From the NCBI RefSeq assembly GCF_017355265.1, contig NZ_JADIJQ010000008.1, forward strand, positions 46,913-110,912: a stretch of DNA of 64,000 bases, written 5' to 3'. This DNA comes from Tessaracoccus sp. SD287 (lineage in GTDB: Bacteria > Actinomycetota > Actinomycetes > Propionibacteriales > Propionibacteriaceae). The notes below the pieces were generated by a model. The model was not told the origin of the DNA. It worked only from the letters and a program-made list of their open reading frames with translations, and searched no databases. Positions 50,838 to 60,986 of the stretch are shown one piece after another. Position numbers and translations under genes: made by a program. Position 1 is the stretch's first letter; each line of letters starts with the position of its first letter.

Positions 50838-53426
50838 TTACTCCCCGTCGACCCCGTCGGCGATCACCAGTTCGTCGTCGGCCACGTCGAAGCGGACGGT
50901 CGCCCCGTCACCGACGTGCCCGGCCAGCACTTGGCGGGCGACCTGGTCCTCGATGGTGGTCTGCACCAGTCGGCGCAGCGGACGGGCACCGTAGACCGGG
51001 TCGAAGCCGGTACTGGCCAGCCATGCCTTGCCTGCCTCACTCACCTCGATGGTGATGCGCCGTTCCGCCAGTCGACGGTTCAACCGGGCCAGGGTCGTGT
51101 CAACGATCCGGACCAGGTCGTCCTGGGTCAACGGGTCGAACATGACGATGTCGTCGAGCCGGTTCAGGAACTCGGGTCGGAAGGCCTGGCGCACCACGCC
51201 CATCACCGAGTTGTTCTTCGCCTCCGGCGACAGGGTCGGGTCGGCCAGGAACTGCGAGCCGAGGTTGCTGGTCATGATCAGGATCGTGTTGCGGAAGTCG
51301 ACGGTGCGGCCCTGGCCGTCGGTCAGCCGGCCGTCGTCGAGCACCTGCAACAGGATGTTGAACAGGTCGGGATGAGCCTTCTCGACCTCGTCGAGCAGTA
51401 CCACTGAATAGGGACGGCGGCGCACCGCCTCGGTCAACTGACCGCCCTCCTCGTAGCCGACGTAGCCGGGGGGCGCCCCGACCAGCCGCGAGACCGAGTG
51501 CTTCTCGGAGTACTCCGACATGTCGATGCGCACCATGGCCGACTCGTCGTCGAACAGGAAGTCGGCCAGCGACTTGGCCAACTCGGTCTTGCCGACGCCG
51601 GTCGGACCCAGGAACAGGAACGAGCCCGTCGGCCGGTTCGGGTCGGAGATGCCGGCCCGGGAGCGACGCACCGCGTCGGCAACGGTGCTGACCGCCGCCC
51701 GCTGCCCAATCAGCCGCTCGCCAATGATCGCCTCCATCGACAGCAGCTTCTCCGACTCGCCCTGCAGCATCTTGCCGACCGGAATACCGGTCCAGGCGGA
51801 GACGACCTCGGCAATGTCATGGGAGTCCACCTCTTCGGAGACCATCTTGGGGGTGGTCTCCTCGGCCTCTGCGGCCGCCTCCAGCTGCTTCTCGAGTTCG
51901 GGGATGCGTCCGTACTGGATCTCGGCAGCACCACCCAAGTCACCCTCGCGCACGAGCTTGTCGGCCTCCGTGCGCAGCTTGTCGATCTGCTCCTTGAGGT
52001 CGCCGACGGCGTTCAGGCCGGTCTTCTCGGCCTGCCAGCGGGCCTCCAGGGAGCGCAACTGCTCCTGGGCGTCGGCCAGGTCGGCGTTGAGCCGCTCGAG
52101 TCGCGCCCGGGAGGCGGGATCCTCCTCCTTCTCCAGGGCGAAGACCTCCATGCTCATCCGGTCGGTGGAGCGACGCAGCTGGTCGATTTCCTCCGGGGAG
52201 GAGTCGATCTCCATCCGGAGCCGGGACGCGGCCTCGTCGATGAGGTCGATGGCCTTGTCGGGCAGCTGACGGCTGGTGATGTAGCGGGCCGACAGGCTGG
52301 CCGCAGCGACCAGCGCGCCGTCGGTGATGCGCACCTTGTGGTGGGCCTCGTAGCGTTCACGCAGGCCGCGCAGGATCGCGATGGTGTCCTCGACCGAGGG
52401 CTCACCGACGTAGACCTGCTGGAAGCGGCGCTCCAGGGCGGGGTCCTTCTCGATGCGTTCCCGGTACTCGTCCAGGGTGGTGGCACCAATCATCCGCAGT
52501 TCCCCGCGGGCCAGCATCGGCTTGAGCATGTTGCCGGCATCCATCGCGCCCTCGCCGGCCGCGCCGGCACCGACCACGGTGTGCAACTCGTCGATGAAGG
52601 TGATGATCTGGCCCTCGGCGTCCTTGATCTCGGTCAGGACCGCCTTGAGACGCTCCTCGAACTCACCGCGGTACTTGGCACCGGCGACCATGGAGGCCAG
52701 GTCGAGGGAGACGACGCGGCGCCCCTTCAGCGAATCCGGCACGTCGCCGGCGACCACCCGCTGGGCCAGTCCCTCGACGACGGCGGTCTTGCCGACGCCG
52801 GGCTCGCCGATCAGGACAGGGTTGTTCTTGGTGCGCCGCGCCAGCACCTGGACGACCCGGCGGATCTCGGCGTCACGTCCGATGACCGGGTCGAGGCGAC
52901 CCTCGCGGGCCTTGTCGGTGAGGTCGACGGAGTACTTGTCCAGCGCCTTGGCCCCGCCCTCGTCCTCGGCGGAGGTGACCCGCTTGTCGCCCCGGTTGGT
53001 GTTGAAGGCGGCCTCGATGGCGGCGGCGTCCAGTCCGACCTGCTGCAGGATCTTCTGGGCGTCGGACGCGACGGCGGCCAGCCCGATCAGCAGGTGTTCG
53101 GTCGCGACGAAGTCGTCGCCGAGCTTGTCGGCGCGGGTCTCGGCGTCGGCCAGCACCCGGGCGAAGGGCCCGGACAGGGTGGGCTGGGTGACCGAGGACC
53201 CGTGGGCGCTGGGCAGCTTGGCGATGGCCCCCTGGGCAGCCGAGTCGACCAGCGCGGGGTCGACGTCGAGGCTCGCCAGCAGCGGGGCGACGGTGTTGTC
53301 GGGCACCAGCAGCAGGGCGTGCAGCAGGTGGCTCGGTTCGGCCGAAGGGTTGCCGTTGGTCAGGGCGTTGCGCAACGCCGCCGAGACGGCGTCACGGCTC
53401 ATGGTGGTCAGCTTGTCAGTGTTCAC
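50838..53426 (-). CDS. clpB: ATP-dependent disaggregase ClpB
   Basis: An 862-residue Hsp100 chaperone that dissolves protein aggregates with DnaK. It has an N-terminal double Clp domain (about 5-145), first AAA domain with Walker [14 protein letters not shown], a long coiled-coil middle domain (about 400-520; [24 protein letters not shown]), and second AAA domain with Walker [14 protein letters not shown] and arginine-finger region. The start is GTG at 53426, with AGGAG seven bases upstream. A HAIR-type inverted repeat upstream indicates control by HspR. Confidence 0.96.
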   Translation of the reverse strand: MNTDKLTTMSRDAVSAALRNALTNGNPSAEPSHLLHALLLVPDNTVAPLLASLDVDPALVDSAAQGAIAKLPSAHGSSVTQPTLSGPFARVLADAETRADKLGDDFVATEHLLIGLAAVASDAQKILQQVGLDAAAIEAAFNTNRGDKRVTSAEDEGGAKALDKYSVDLTDKAREGRLDPVIGRDAEIRRVVQVLARRTKNNPVLIGEPGVGKTAVVEGLAQRVVAGDVPDSLKGRRVVSLDLASMVAGAKYRGEFEERLKAVLTEIKDAEGQIITFIDELHTVVGAGAAGEGAMDAGNMLKPMLARGELRMIGATTLDEYRERIEKDPALERRFQQVYVGEPSVEDTIAILRGLRERYEAHHKVRITDGALVAAASLSARYITSRQLPDKAIDLIDEAASRLRMEIDSSPEEIDQLRRSTDRMSMEVFALEKEEDPASRARLERLNADLADAQEQLRSLEARWQAEKTGLNAVGDLKEQIDKLRTEADKLVREGDLGGAAEIQYGRIPELEKQLEAAAEAEETTPKMVSEEVDSHDIAEVVSAWTGIPVGKMLQGESEKLLSMEAIIGERLIGQRAAVSTVADAVRRSRAGISDPNRPTGSFLFLGPTGVGKTELAKSLADFLFDDESAMVRIDMSEYSEKHSVSRLVGAPPGYVGYEEGGQLTEAVRRRPYSVVLLDEVEKAHPDLFNILLQVLDDGRLTDGQGRTVDFRNTILIMTSNLGSQFLADPTLSPEAKNNSVMGVVRQAFRPEFLNRLDDIVMFDPLTQDDLVRIVDTTLARLNRRLAERRITIEVSEAGKAWLASTGFDPVYGARPLRRLVQTTIEDQVARQVLAGHVGDGATVRFDVADDELVIADGVDGE

Positions 53427-53454
53427 GGCATCGCTCCTGTGCGTTGAAGTCAAA

Positions 53455-53475
53455 GTTGAGCTTACTGGACTCAAC
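53455..53475. promoter_or_regulatory. HAIR-type operator (HspR) upstream of clpB
   Basis: GTTGAGC-N7-ACTCAAC closely matches the HspR-associated inverted repeat CTTGAGT-N7-ACTCAAG, in sequence and in arm and spacer length. It lies 28 bases upstream of the clpB start, in the promoter region. HspR repression of clpB through HAIR is established in actinobacteria. Confidence 0.78.
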
Positions 53476-53632
53476 CCTGATTCCCGAGGGTTTGTTCCCA
53501 CCCATTCCGAGGTCCCCACCCGTCAAGGGCGGCCCTCGCGCCTCCGGTCGGCAATGCCCGTTACTTCAGGTCGGATCCCGGGTCGTCGGCTAGATTCGTG
53601 GGACCACGCTGGCCGTACGAAGGAGTCGGAAC

Positions 53633-54079
53633 GTGACCGAGACCGCAGTGCCCACCGTCCTTGAGGCGCGGCCAGAGGTCGTCGGCGAGTCCCGGTCACG
53701 GGTCTCGATGACCAGGGCGGCGCTCGACCTGATCCTGACGCTGTGGGCCAGCCACGGCCCGGTGATGTTCCACCAGTCCGGCGGCTGTTGTGATGGCTCG
53801 GCCCCCATGTGCTTCCCGGCCGGTGAATTCCGCACCGGCGGTTCGGACGCGTTGCTGGGCACCTTCGAGATCGCTGCCGACGTCCTGGCCGGTGCCGGGA
53901 TCTCGCCGGCCGAGGATTCGGAGATTGGTTTCTGGATGAGCCAGGAGCAGTTCGAGTACTGGCGCCACACGCACCTGACTTTGGACGTGGTCTCAGGCCG
54001 AGGCGCCGGCTTCAGCCTGGAGGCACCCGAGGGCAAGCGGTTCCTGATCCGTTCGCGGCTGCTGGACGACGCCGAATGA
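53633..54079 (+). CDS. DUF779 protein, aldehyde dehydrogenase-associated
   Basis: A 148-residue protein of the DUF779 family, which is regularly encoded beside acetaldehyde dehydrogenases. Conserved text includes [22 protein letters not shown] and [12 protein letters not shown]...[21 protein letters not shown], with Cys residues that could bind a metal. GAAGGAG precedes the GTG at 53633, and a TAGATT -10 candidate lies 37 bases before it. The GAF regulator gene overlaps its stop (ATGA), and an aldehyde dehydrogenase gene lies just beyond, so the three form one functional unit. Confidence 0.88.
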   Translation: MTETAVPTVLEARPEVVGESRSRVSMTRAALDLILTLWASHGPVMFHQSGGCCDGSAPMCFPAGEFRTGGSDALLGTFEIAADVLAGAGISPAEDSEIGFWMSQEQFEYWRHTHLTLDVVSGRGAGFSLEAPEGKRFLIRSRLLDDAE

Positions 54080-55422
54080 CGGCCTGGTCACCCTCCGAGG
54101 TCACCTACCAGGCTGCCGTGCTGCGCGCCCATGCCCAGCTGGGCGACTCCGCCGCGACGTGGATGCCTGCCGCTGCCGGGGCGGGTGACCATCGGGTGCG
54201 TGCCTCGGTGCTCGACTCGTGGCGACGTTCGCTGGCGCACCTGTCCTCGCAGAGTGCCCCACGGACCCACCTGGCCTATGACGAGGCTTCCCTGCGCGAG
54301 GCCCGTGACCAGCACGCCTTCGCGCTGGTGTTGCCACTGCTGCGCTCGCGACTGATCGAACCGGCCACCGACGCCGGGCTGTTGGTGGCCCTGGGCGACG
54401 CCGCGGGACGACTGCTCTGGGTCGAGGGCGAGTCACCGGCGCGGCACCAGGCCGAGACCATGGGATTCGTGCCGGGAGCCGACTGGTCCGAGTCCGTCAT
54501 GGGCACCTCGGCGCCCGCCCTGGCCCTGGTGACGAACTCCGCTGTCCAGATCGCCGGCGCCGAACACTTCGCCGAGGTCGTCCACCCGTGGAGTTGTTCG
54601 GCGGTGCCGGTGCGCCATCCCTTCACCGGCGAGACGCTCGGCATCATCGACATCACCGGCGGCGCCGAAGCGGCCTCGCCGCTGGTGGTCCCGCTGCTGG
54701 AACTCACCGCTCGCGCCGTGCAGGAGGAACTCGGCGCCCATCTGCGTGCCCACGACCTGGGTCACCGCCCGGCACCGCCCCGACCAGCGACTGCTGCCCC
54801 GCCCCATCGCACGGAGGTGCCGCGTCTGCACCTGACCGGACGAGGGACGGCCCGACTCAGCACCGGCAGCCAGTCCCTAGAACTGTCCGGACGCCACGCC
54901 GAGCTGTTGACCCTGCTGCACGGCCATCCCGATGGGCTCAGCGGCGCCAAGCTGGCCGAGGACGTCCACGATCGGGCGGGCTCCGAGGGCACGGTGCGCG
55001 CCGAGCTGGTGCGACTGCGCAAGGTGCTGCAGGAGTTCGCCGGCAGTGCCCATGGGCTGGTGCTGACCAGTCGTCCGTATCGTCTGGTCGGCGCCCTCGA
55101 CAGCGACCTGGCCCGCGTCCTGGCCGCCCTCGACCGCGGCGACGTGGACGGCGTCCTGGCCCACTACCGGGGGCACCTGCTGCCGGCCTCGGAGGCGCCC
55201 GCCATCCGAGTCCTGCGTGAGCAGACCCATGCCCTGGTGCGTGAGACGGTCCTGGCCCAGGGCAGCTGGCAGCAGGTCTGGGACTATGCCCGGCTGCCGG
55301 AGGCGAGCGACGACGTCGACGCGCTGATGACGGTGCTGCGGCTGGCGCCCAGTGATGCCCCCGAACGGGCGGCTGCGCTCGTCCGGGCTGAAACCCTCGA
55401 GGCCGAGGACCGCGTGGCCTGA
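54076..55422 (+). CDS. GAF domain transcriptional regulator (AcoR-like N-terminus)
   Basis: A 448-residue regulator. The N-terminal half resembles the sensor part of AcoR-type activators (VLDSWRRSLAH, LLVALGDAAGRLLWVEG, VPGADWSESVMGTSAPALAL, HPWSCSAVPVRHPFTGETLGIIDITGG). There is no sigma-54 AAA domain. Instead a winged-helix-like output follows after residue 255 (GRHAELLTLLHGHPDGLSGAKLAEDVH...). This form is common in actinobacteria beside aldehyde dehydrogenases. It probably senses an aldehyde or alcohol and controls the downstream gene through the 11-base repeats at 55461-55480. Confidence 0.85.
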   Translation: MTAWSPSEVTYQAAVLRAHAQLGDSAATWMPAAAGAGDHRVRASVLDSWRRSLAHLSSQSAPRTHLAYDEASLREARDQHAFALVLPLLRSRLIEPATDAGLLVALGDAAGRLLWVEGESPARHQAETMGFVPGADWSESVMGTSAPALALVTNSAVQIAGAEHFAEVVHPWSCSAVPVRHPFTGETLGIIDITGGAEAASPLVVPLLELTARAVQEELGAHLRAHDLGHRPAPPRPATAAPPHRTEVPRLHLTGRGTARLSTGSQSLELSGRHAELLTLLHGHPDGLSGAKLAEDVHDRAGSEGTVRAELVRLRKVLQEFAGSAHGLVLTSRPYRLVGALDSDLARVLAALDRGDVDGVLAHYRGHLLPASEAPAIRVLREQTHALVRETVLAQGSWQQVWDYARLPEASDDVDALMTVLRLAPSDAPERAAALVRAETLEAEDRVA

Positions 55423-55441
55423 GCCCTCGCCCGCCCCGGTC

Positions 55442-55457
55442 TGTGACGTGGCTCACA
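55442..55457. promoter_or_regulatory. CRP/GlxR-type site upstream of aldehyde dehydrogenase
   Basis: TGTGA-N6-TCACA is an exact match to the CRP/GlxR consensus. It lies about 130 bases upstream of the aldehyde dehydrogenase start and 33 bases upstream of a TAGGCT -10 candidate (55490-55495), a position suited to cAMP-dependent control. Confidence 0.7.
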
Positions 55458-55460
55458 ACA

Positions 55461-55480
55461 GTGCAACGTCGGTGCAACGT
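55461..55480. promoter_or_regulatory. 11-base-period direct repeat upstream of aldehyde dehydrogenase
   Basis: GTGCAACGT occurs at 55461-55469 and 55472-55480, one helical turn apart. The second copy forms part of a GCAACGTTGC palindrome (55474-55483). It is a likely binding site for the GAF regulator encoded upstream. Confidence 0.55.
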
Positions 55481-55584
55481 TGCCCTTCGTAGGCTGCCCA
55501 GCATCCGACCTTGCCGTCGGCGCCACCACCGAGGTGTGGCGCGCGACGTCTGAACGCGGTTCGTCCGCACCGAAGGAGTAGCCA

Positions 55585-57108
55585 ATGGCTGTCTACGCAC
55601 GTCCCGGGGAAGAGGGTTCGAAGGTCACCTTCAAGGCCCGTTACGAGAACTACATTGGCGGCGAATGGGTGCCGCCGGTGCGCGGCCAGTACTTCGAGAA
55701 CCCGACGCCGGTCACCGGCCAGGTGTTCACCGAGGTCGCCCGCGGCACCGCCGAGGACATCGAACTGGCCCTGGACGCCGCCCACCGGGCCGCCCCTGCC
55801 TGGGGCAAGAGCTCACCGGCCGAACGCGCGCTGGTGTTGACCAGGATCGCTGACCGCATAGAGCAGAACCTCGAGACCATTGCCGTGGCCGACAGCTGGG
55901 ACAACGGCAAGCCCATCCGCGAGACCCTGAATGCCGACATTCCGCTGGCGATCGACCACTTCCGCTACTTCGCCGGGGCGATCCGCGCCCAGGAGGGCAG
56001 CCTGTCGCAGATCGACGACGACATGGTGGCCTATCACTTCCACGAGCCGCTGGGCGTGGTCGGTCAGATCATCCCGTGGAACTTCCCCATCCTGATGGCC
56101 GTCTGGAAGCTGGCCCCGGCCCTGGCGGCCGGCAATGCGATCGTCCTGAAGCCGGCCGAGCAGACCCCCGCATCGATCCTGGTGCTGATGGAGATCATCG
56201 GCGACCTGATTCCGCCGGGCGTGCTGAACGTCGTCAACGGCTTCGGGCTGGAGGCCGGCAAGCCACTGGCCTCGAACAAGCGCATCCGCAAGATCGCCTT
56301 CACCGGTGAGACCACCACCGGACGACTGATCTCGCAGTACGCGTCGGAGAACCTGATCCCGGTGACCCTGGAGTTGGGCGGCAAGAGCCCGAACCTGTTC
56401 TTCGCCGACGTCAACAGCGCTGATGACGCCTACTGGGACAAGGCCCAGGAGGGCTTCACTTTGTTCGCCTTCAACCAGGGCGAGGTCTGCACCTGCCCCT
56501 CGCGGGCACTCATCCAGGAGTCCATCGCCGACGAGTTCTACGAGGCAGTCGTGGCCCGGACGGCAAAGATCAAGCAGGGCAACCCGCTGGACACCGACAC
56601 CCAGATCGGCGCCCAGGCCTCCAACGACCAGTTCGAGAAGATCCTCAGCTACCTCGACATCGGCAAGCAGGAAGGTGCCGAGGTGCTGCTCGGTGGCACC
56701 CGGGCCGAGGTCGAGGGTGACCTGGCCGGTGGCTTCTACATCGCGCCCACCATCTTCCGTGGACACAACAAGATGCGCATCTTCCAGGAGGAGATCTTCG
56801 GACCCGTCGTGGCGACCACCACGTTCACCGACTACGACGACGCCATTGCCCAGGCCAATGACACCCTCTACGGCCTCGGCGCCGGTGTCTGGAGCCGCAA
56901 TGGCAACGTCGCCTACCGTGCCGGTCGTGACATCCAGGCGGGTCGGGTGTGGGTGAACAACTACCACGCCTACCCGGCGCATGCCGCGTTCGGTGGGTAC
57001 AAGTCCTCGGGCATCGGGCGCGAGAACCACCTGATGATGCTCAACCACTACCAGCAGACCAAGAACCTGCTGGTCAGCTACACCGAGAACAAGCAGGGCT
57101 TCTTCTGA
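55585..57108 (+). CDS. NAD-dependent aldehyde dehydrogenase (acetaldehyde dehydrogenase type)
   Basis: A 507-residue ALDH that oxidises an aldehyde, probably acetaldehyde, to the acid. The catalytic cysteine is in [11 protein letters not shown] and the general-base Glu in [43 protein letters not shown] (shown in part) forms the cofactor site. The C-terminus [18 protein letters not shown] matches ExaC/AldA-like enzymes. GAAGGAG precedes the ATG. It belongs with the DUF779 and GAF regulator genes and has its own promoter region carrying a CRP-type site. Confidence 0.94.
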   Translation: MAVYARPGEEGSKVTFKARYENYIGGEWVPPVRGQYFENPTPVTGQVFTEVARGTAEDIELALDAAHRAAPAWGKSSPAERALVLTRIADRIEQNLETIAVADSWDNGKPIRETLNADIPLAIDHFRYFAGAIRAQEGSLSQIDDDMVAYHFHEPLGVVGQIIPWNFPILMAVWKLAPALAAGNAIVLKPAEQTPASILVLMEIIGDLIPPGVLNVVNGFGLEAGKPLASNKRIRKIAFTGETTTGRLISQYASENLIPVTLELGGKSPNLFFADVNSADDAYWDKAQEGFTLFAFNQGEVCTCPSRALIQESIADEFYEAVVARTAKIKQGNPLDTDTQIGAQASNDQFEKILSYLDIGKQEGAEVLLGGTRAEVEGDLAGGFYIAPTIFRGHNKMRIFQEEIFGPVVATTTFTDYDDAIAQANDTLYGLGAGVWSRNGNVAYRAGRDIQAGRVWVNNYHAYPAHAAFGGYKSSGIGRENHLMMLNHYQQTKNLLVSYTENKQGFF

Positions 57109-57136
57109 GCCTCATCACCACGAGGCCTGCTCGACC

Positions 57137-57176
57137 GTGGCGAGTTCTGCACCGAGTTCGGTGGAGAACTCGCCAC
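57137..57176. terminator. Bidirectional terminator between aldehyde dehydrogenase and xdhC
   Basis: A perfect 12-base stem GTGGCGAGTTCT (57137-57148) with complement at 57165-57176 encloses a second small stem (ACCG/CGGT). It lies in the gap between convergent operons. Confidence 0.85.
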
Positions 57177-57193
57177 TGTCGGCGTGTCGTCCG

Positions 57194-58399
57194 TCAGACC
57201 CGGATGCCGCTGGGCGCCTCATTGCCGGACGGGCCCGGCCCCTGCTCGGGCACACACTCCTCGGGTCGCACCTCACCCGTGGGGTTCCGGTGGATCGACT
57301 CGTCGCCACCGACCAGCGAACCACCTGGCGCGCCGCTGCGGGCAGCGATCACCTGGCCCATGATCGAGACGGCGGTCTCTTCCGGGGTCTCCGCGCTGAT
57401 GTCCAGACCGACCGGGGCGTGCAGCCGCGACAACTCCTCGTCGGTCATGCCGGCCTCGCGCAGCGCCGCCTCACGGTCGCGGGTGGTCTTGCGTGAGCCC
57501 AGCGCGCCGACGAAGGCCGCACCGCAGCGCAGCGCGACCTGCAGCGCCGGGATGTCGAACTTCGGGTCGTGGGTCAGCACCAGGATCACCGTGTTCGGGG
57601 CGACCCGTCCGGCCTCCACCTCGCCGGCCAGCCAGCGGTGCGGCCACTTCACCACCAGTTCGTCGGCCTCCGGGAAGCGCTCGGGGGTGGCGAAGACCGG
57701 ACGGGCGTCACAGACGGTCACCCGGTAGTCGAGGAACTTGCCCAGTCGGACCACGGCGCGGGCAAAGTCGATGGCACCGAAGACGATCAGCCGGGGCGAG
57801 GGCGCCCACGAGCAGACCAGCAGTTCCTCGGCGGTGGCGGTCTCGTCCAGGTACTGCCCATCAATGCCGAGCGTGCCCCGGGCAATCGACAGCGCGCGTT
57901 CGTCGGCCTGGGCCGACCCGAGCGAGCCGACCAGCGAATCTCCCCCCGTGTAGGCGACCCAGCGGCCCAGCCCCGCCGCGCCGGCGCTGCCGGGTCGGGT
58001 GTCGACGCGCTGGATGAACACGACGGCGCGCTGCTCGGCCAGGGCCTGCTGCACCACCCGCAGCGGCTCGGCCTGGCCGGGGTCACCGGGGTCGACGCGG
58101 CTGATGGTGACGTCGATCTCGCCGCCGCAGGTCAGCCCCACCCGCAGCGCGTCCTCACCGGAGACGCCGTAGTGGGTGCTGACCGAACCGCCCGCCTCAA
58201 TGGTCTGCAGCGAGGTCTCGTAGACCGCGCCCTCAATGCAGCCACCCGACAGGCTGCCGATGGCTGCCCCCGCGCCGGTGACCGCCATGAAGGTGCCCAC
58301 CGGCCGGGGTGACGAGCGCCAGGTGCGGGCAATGATCGCGGTCGCGAACGGCTCGCGCTGGGCCAGCAGCACCTGCAGTTCGTCGGCGATCTCACGCAT
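57194..58399 (-). CDS. xdhC: XdhC/CoxI family molybdenum hydroxylase maturation factor
   Basis: A 401-residue factor that binds molybdenum cofactor, supports its sulfuration and delivers it to xanthine dehydrogenase-type enzymes. The N-terminal CoxI domain has RTWRSSPRPVGTFMAV and GSLSGGCIEGAVYE. The C-terminal XdhC Rossmann domain has PRLIVFGAIDFARAVVRLGKFL, VILVLTHDPKFD and FVGALGSRKTTRDR. The last 40 residues are polar and poorly conserved. It overlaps coxE by eight bases and is the last gene of the operon. Confidence 0.93.
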   Translation of the reverse strand: MREIADELQVLLAQREPFATAIIARTWRSSPRPVGTFMAVTGAGAAIGSLSGGCIEGAVYETSLQTIEAGGSVSTHYGVSGEDALRVGLTCGGEIDVTISRVDPGDPGQAEPLRVVQQALAEQRAVVFIQRVDTRPGSAGAAGLGRWVAYTGGDSLVGSLGSAQADERALSIARGTLGIDGQYLDETATAEELLVCSWAPSPRLIVFGAIDFARAVVRLGKFLDYRVTVCDARPVFATPERFPEADELVVKWPHRWLAGEVEAGRVAPNTVILVLTHDPKFDIPALQVALRCGAAFVGALGSRKTTRDREAALREAGMTDEELSRLHAPVGLDISAETPEETAVSIMGQVIAARSGAPGGSLVGGDESIHRNPTGEVRPEECVPEQGPGPSGNEAPSGIRV

Positions 58400-59495
58400 G
58401 GGCGGGCACCTCTCTCAGTCCTGCGGGTCGGGCAATGGCCCGACCGGCCTCGGCCAGGGCATCGACGCAGTCACCGGCCACCAGTTCATCCACCCACGGC
58501 AGGGCCGCGACCAGCGCGCGGGTGGCAGGCTGCCATCCTTCGGCGCCGGCCCGCGGATGGATCCAGACGATCTTGTGCACCAGCCGCGCCACCCGCGCCA
58601 CGGCATGGGCGAAACCCGCAGGCTCGCCGGTGTCCAGCCCGTCCGACATCAGCACCAGCACCGCTCCTCGCAGGGGGCCGCGTCGTCCCCACCCGTCGAC
58701 CAGTTGGGTGAGTCCGTCGGCCAGGCGGGTGCCGCCGGTCCAGTCGGGCACGGTCTGGCCGGCGGCAGCGATGGCGGCGGCCACATCCCGCTGGGACAGT
58801 TGCTCGGTGACCCGGGTCAGCCGGGTGGCCAGGGTGAACACCTCGGCCTGGTGGCTGCGGCGCAGAGCGTAGGCGAAGCGCAGGTTGGCCTCGGCCCACT
58901 CCTTCATCGAGCCCGACACGTCGACCAGCACCACCACCCGGCGGGGTCGGGTCGCATGCTCCCGGTAGCGAAGCTGCGGCAGTTCGGCGCCGCTGCGGAC
59001 CAGGGCGCGGGTCGTTGCGGCCGGGTCCAGGCGATGGCCGCCCTTGGTCCGCCGCCTGACCCTGCGCATCGGCCGCTCGACCTGCAGCCGGGCCAGCAGC
59101 CGCATCGCCTCGTCGCGTTCGGCATCGGCCAGGCCACGCAGCGGACGACGACGCAGCCGTTCGGCCAGATGCGGCGACTCGTGCGGCGGGCCCGGTTCAC
59201 CGAGGCCGGCCTGCCCGTCCTCATCGCCGGGCAGGGGCACCTCGACCGGGTCGGTCTGGTCGACCGGCAAGCGGTACCAGGCGAAGTACTGGCCAAAGAC
59301 CGCGTCGTGTATCGCGATGTCCTCGGGACTGGCGCACAGGGTGGCGCGGGTGGCTGAGGCGACGGCGTCGCGGTCGAGCAGATCCACCAGGGACACCGCC
59401 GCCACCATCGTCATCGCCCGGTCGGGCGGCAGCACCATCCCGTGCTCCCGGAGCGCAGCGACGAAACCGAGCAGCACCTCGTCCAGACCGCTCAC
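58392..59495 (-). CDS. coxE: VWA-domain protein, CoxE family
   Basis: A 367-residue protein with a C-terminal von Willebrand A domain. The MIDAS motif is VVLVDVSGSMKEW, with the later Thr in WTGGTRL and Asp in VLMSDGLDTGEP. CoxE works with the AAA ATPase CoxD to insert or modify the metal centre of molybdenum hydroxylases such as CO dehydrogenase. GTG at 59495 overlaps the coxD stop (GTGA). Confidence 0.9.
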   Translation of the reverse strand: MSGLDEVLLGFVAALREHGMVLPPDRAMTMVAAVSLVDLLDRDAVASATRATLCASPEDIAIHDAVFGQYFAWYRLPVDQTDPVEVPLPGDEDGQAGLGEPGPPHESPHLAERLRRRPLRGLADAERDEAMRLLARLQVERPMRRVRRRTKGGHRLDPAATTRALVRSGAELPQLRYREHATRPRRVVVLVDVSGSMKEWAEANLRFAYALRRSHQAEVFTLATRLTRVTEQLSQRDVAAAIAAAGQTVPDWTGGTRLADGLTQLVDGWGRRGPLRGAVLVLMSDGLDTGEPAGFAHAVARVARLVHKIVWIHPRAGAEGWQPATRALVAALPWVDELVAGDCVDALAEAGRAIARPAGLREVPAHA

Positions 59496-60361
59496 CTGGA
59501 CACCCCGGCCGAGACCAGGCCAGCCCCGCGCGCCCGATCGAGGTCCTCGGCGTGCTTGACGACCGCCGGCAGGGTCAGTTCTGCCAGCGGGTCGGCCAGG
59601 TCGTCGACACCCAGCAAGGTCAGCGCCTTGACCCAGTCGATGCTCTCGGCCAGCCCCGGCGGCTTGACCAGCGCCAGGCCGCGCAGCCCGGCCACCGCGT
59701 CCATCACCTGCTCGAGCATTCCGGTGCGGGCCTCGGGCACGTGGTGGCGCACGATCGCCAGTTCGCGTTCCCTGCTGGGCAGGTCAATGTAGTGGTACAG
59801 GCAGCGCCGCTTCAGGGCGTCGTGCACGTCGCGGGTGCGGTTCGAGGTGACCACCACGAAGGGCGGCACCTCGGCGCTGACCCGTCCCAGTTCGGGAATG
59901 CTGATCGCCCAGTCCGACAGCACCTCGAGCAGCAGGGCATCGAACTCGTCGTCGGCCCGGTCGACCTCGTCGATCAACAGCACCGCCCGGTGCTCGGTCG
60001 TGGAGCCCCGCAGGGCGGCCAGCACCGGACGTTCCAGCAGGTACTTGCTGTCCCACAGGCCGGTGTTGACGTCGTCCTCCGACCCCAGCGCCTGGGTGCG
60101 GGCATGCAGCAGTTGCCGCGGGAAGTCCCATTCGTAGAGCGCCTGCTCGGGTTCAATGCCGTCGTAGCACTGCAGCCGGAACATGGGTCCACCCAGCACC
60201 CCGGCCATCGCCGCCGCCAGGGCGGTCTTGCCGACCCCGGGCACGCCCTCGCAGAACAACGGCCGTTCCATCCTCAGCGCCAGCCAGGCCGACGTGGCCA
60301 ACTGCTCGTCGGCGAGGTAGCCGTGGGTCTGCAGCGCCTGGGCAAGCTCAGCGCGGTCCAT
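59492..60361 (-). CDS. coxD: MoxR-type AAA ATPase, CoxD family
   Basis: A 289-residue AAA+ ATPase of the MoxR/CoxD group. Walker A is GVPGVGKTALAAA, Walker B VLLIDEVDRAD, sensor 1 VVVTSNRTRD, and RRCLYHYIDLP contains the arginine-finger region. It partners with the VWA protein CoxE in maturing a molybdenum hydroxylase. Three ATG codons run in tandem (60367, 60364, 60361); the last has GGAAGGA at the best spacing. It overlaps the mocA end by 14 bases. Confidence 0.92.
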   Translation of the reverse strand: MDRAELAQALQTHGYLADEQLATSAWLALRMERPLFCEGVPGVGKTALAAAMAGVLGGPMFRLQCYDGIEPEQALYEWDFPRQLLHARTQALGSEDDVNTGLWDSKYLLERPVLAALRGSTTEHRAVLLIDEVDRADDEFDALLLEVLSDWAISIPELGRVSAEVPPFVVVTSNRTRDVHDALKRRCLYHYIDLPSRERELAIVRHHVPEARTGMLEQVMDAVAGLRGLALVKPPGLAESIDWVKALTLLGVDDLADPLAELTLPAVVKHAEDLDRARGAGLVSAGVSR

Positions 60362-60977
60362 CATCATTCCTTCCGAGCGACCTCGTCTTGAGCGCGGTCG
60401 GGGTGTCGACATCGTCACCTGCGGCCAGGTCACCGCATTCCACCAGGGCCACCCGCTGCCGGGCGAGCCAGTCACGAGCCCCACGGTCACCCTGAAGGCC
60501 TGCGGCCAGCGAGCCCCAATGGTCTCGTCCAATGACGACCGGATGCCCCGGGCTGCCACCATACGCGGCCCGGACAACGGCGGCTGTCGCGGCGTCCGGG
60601 GCAGTAGCCGCGGCCGCCGCGAGCACCCGCGACACCACGGGAGCGTCCACGTCGGGCAGGTCGACCAGCATCAGGACGAGCACCTCGGCGTCCGGGTCGT
60701 CGGCCTCGACAGCAGCCAGACCGGCGGCCAGGGAGGCCCCCATGCCCTCGGCCCAGTCGTGGGCCACTACCGGGCGGGCCCCGGCGGCGACCAGCAGCGG
60801 CGCGACCTGGTCGGCGGCGGCGCCAACCACCACGCTCACCCGATCACACCCTGCCTCGACCAGCACCCGGATGCCACGCACCACCCAGGGTTCGCCGTCG
60901 GCGCCGGTGACCAGCGCCTTGGGCGTGCCCATCCGGCGACCGGCCCCGGCCGCCAGCAGCAGTGCGTGGCTTCGCAT
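60348..60977 (-). CDS. mocA: Molybdenum cofactor cytidylyltransferase-like NTP transferase
   Basis: A 209-residue nucleotidyltransferase of the MocA/MobA-like group, which attaches CMP to molybdopterin for the xanthine dehydrogenase family. It opens with the LLLAAGAGRRMGTPKAL signature, and later motifs LVDLPDVDAPVVSRVL and YGGSPGHPVVIG are in place. It sits between DUF1116 (nine bases upstream) and coxD (overlapping), which supports cofactor maturation for a molybdenum hydroxylase. Confidence 0.92.
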   Translation of the reverse strand: MRSHALLLAAGAGRRMGTPKALVTGADGEPWVVRGIRVLVEAGCDRVSVVVGAAADQVAPLLVAAGARPVVAHDWAEGMGASLAAGLAAVEADDPDAEVLVLMLVDLPDVDAPVVSRVLAAAAATAPDAATAAVVRAAYGGSPGHPVVIGRDHWGSLAAGLQGDRGARDWLARQRVALVECGDLAAGDDVDTPTALKTRSLGRNDDGPR

Positions 60978-60986
60978 GCAGCAACC

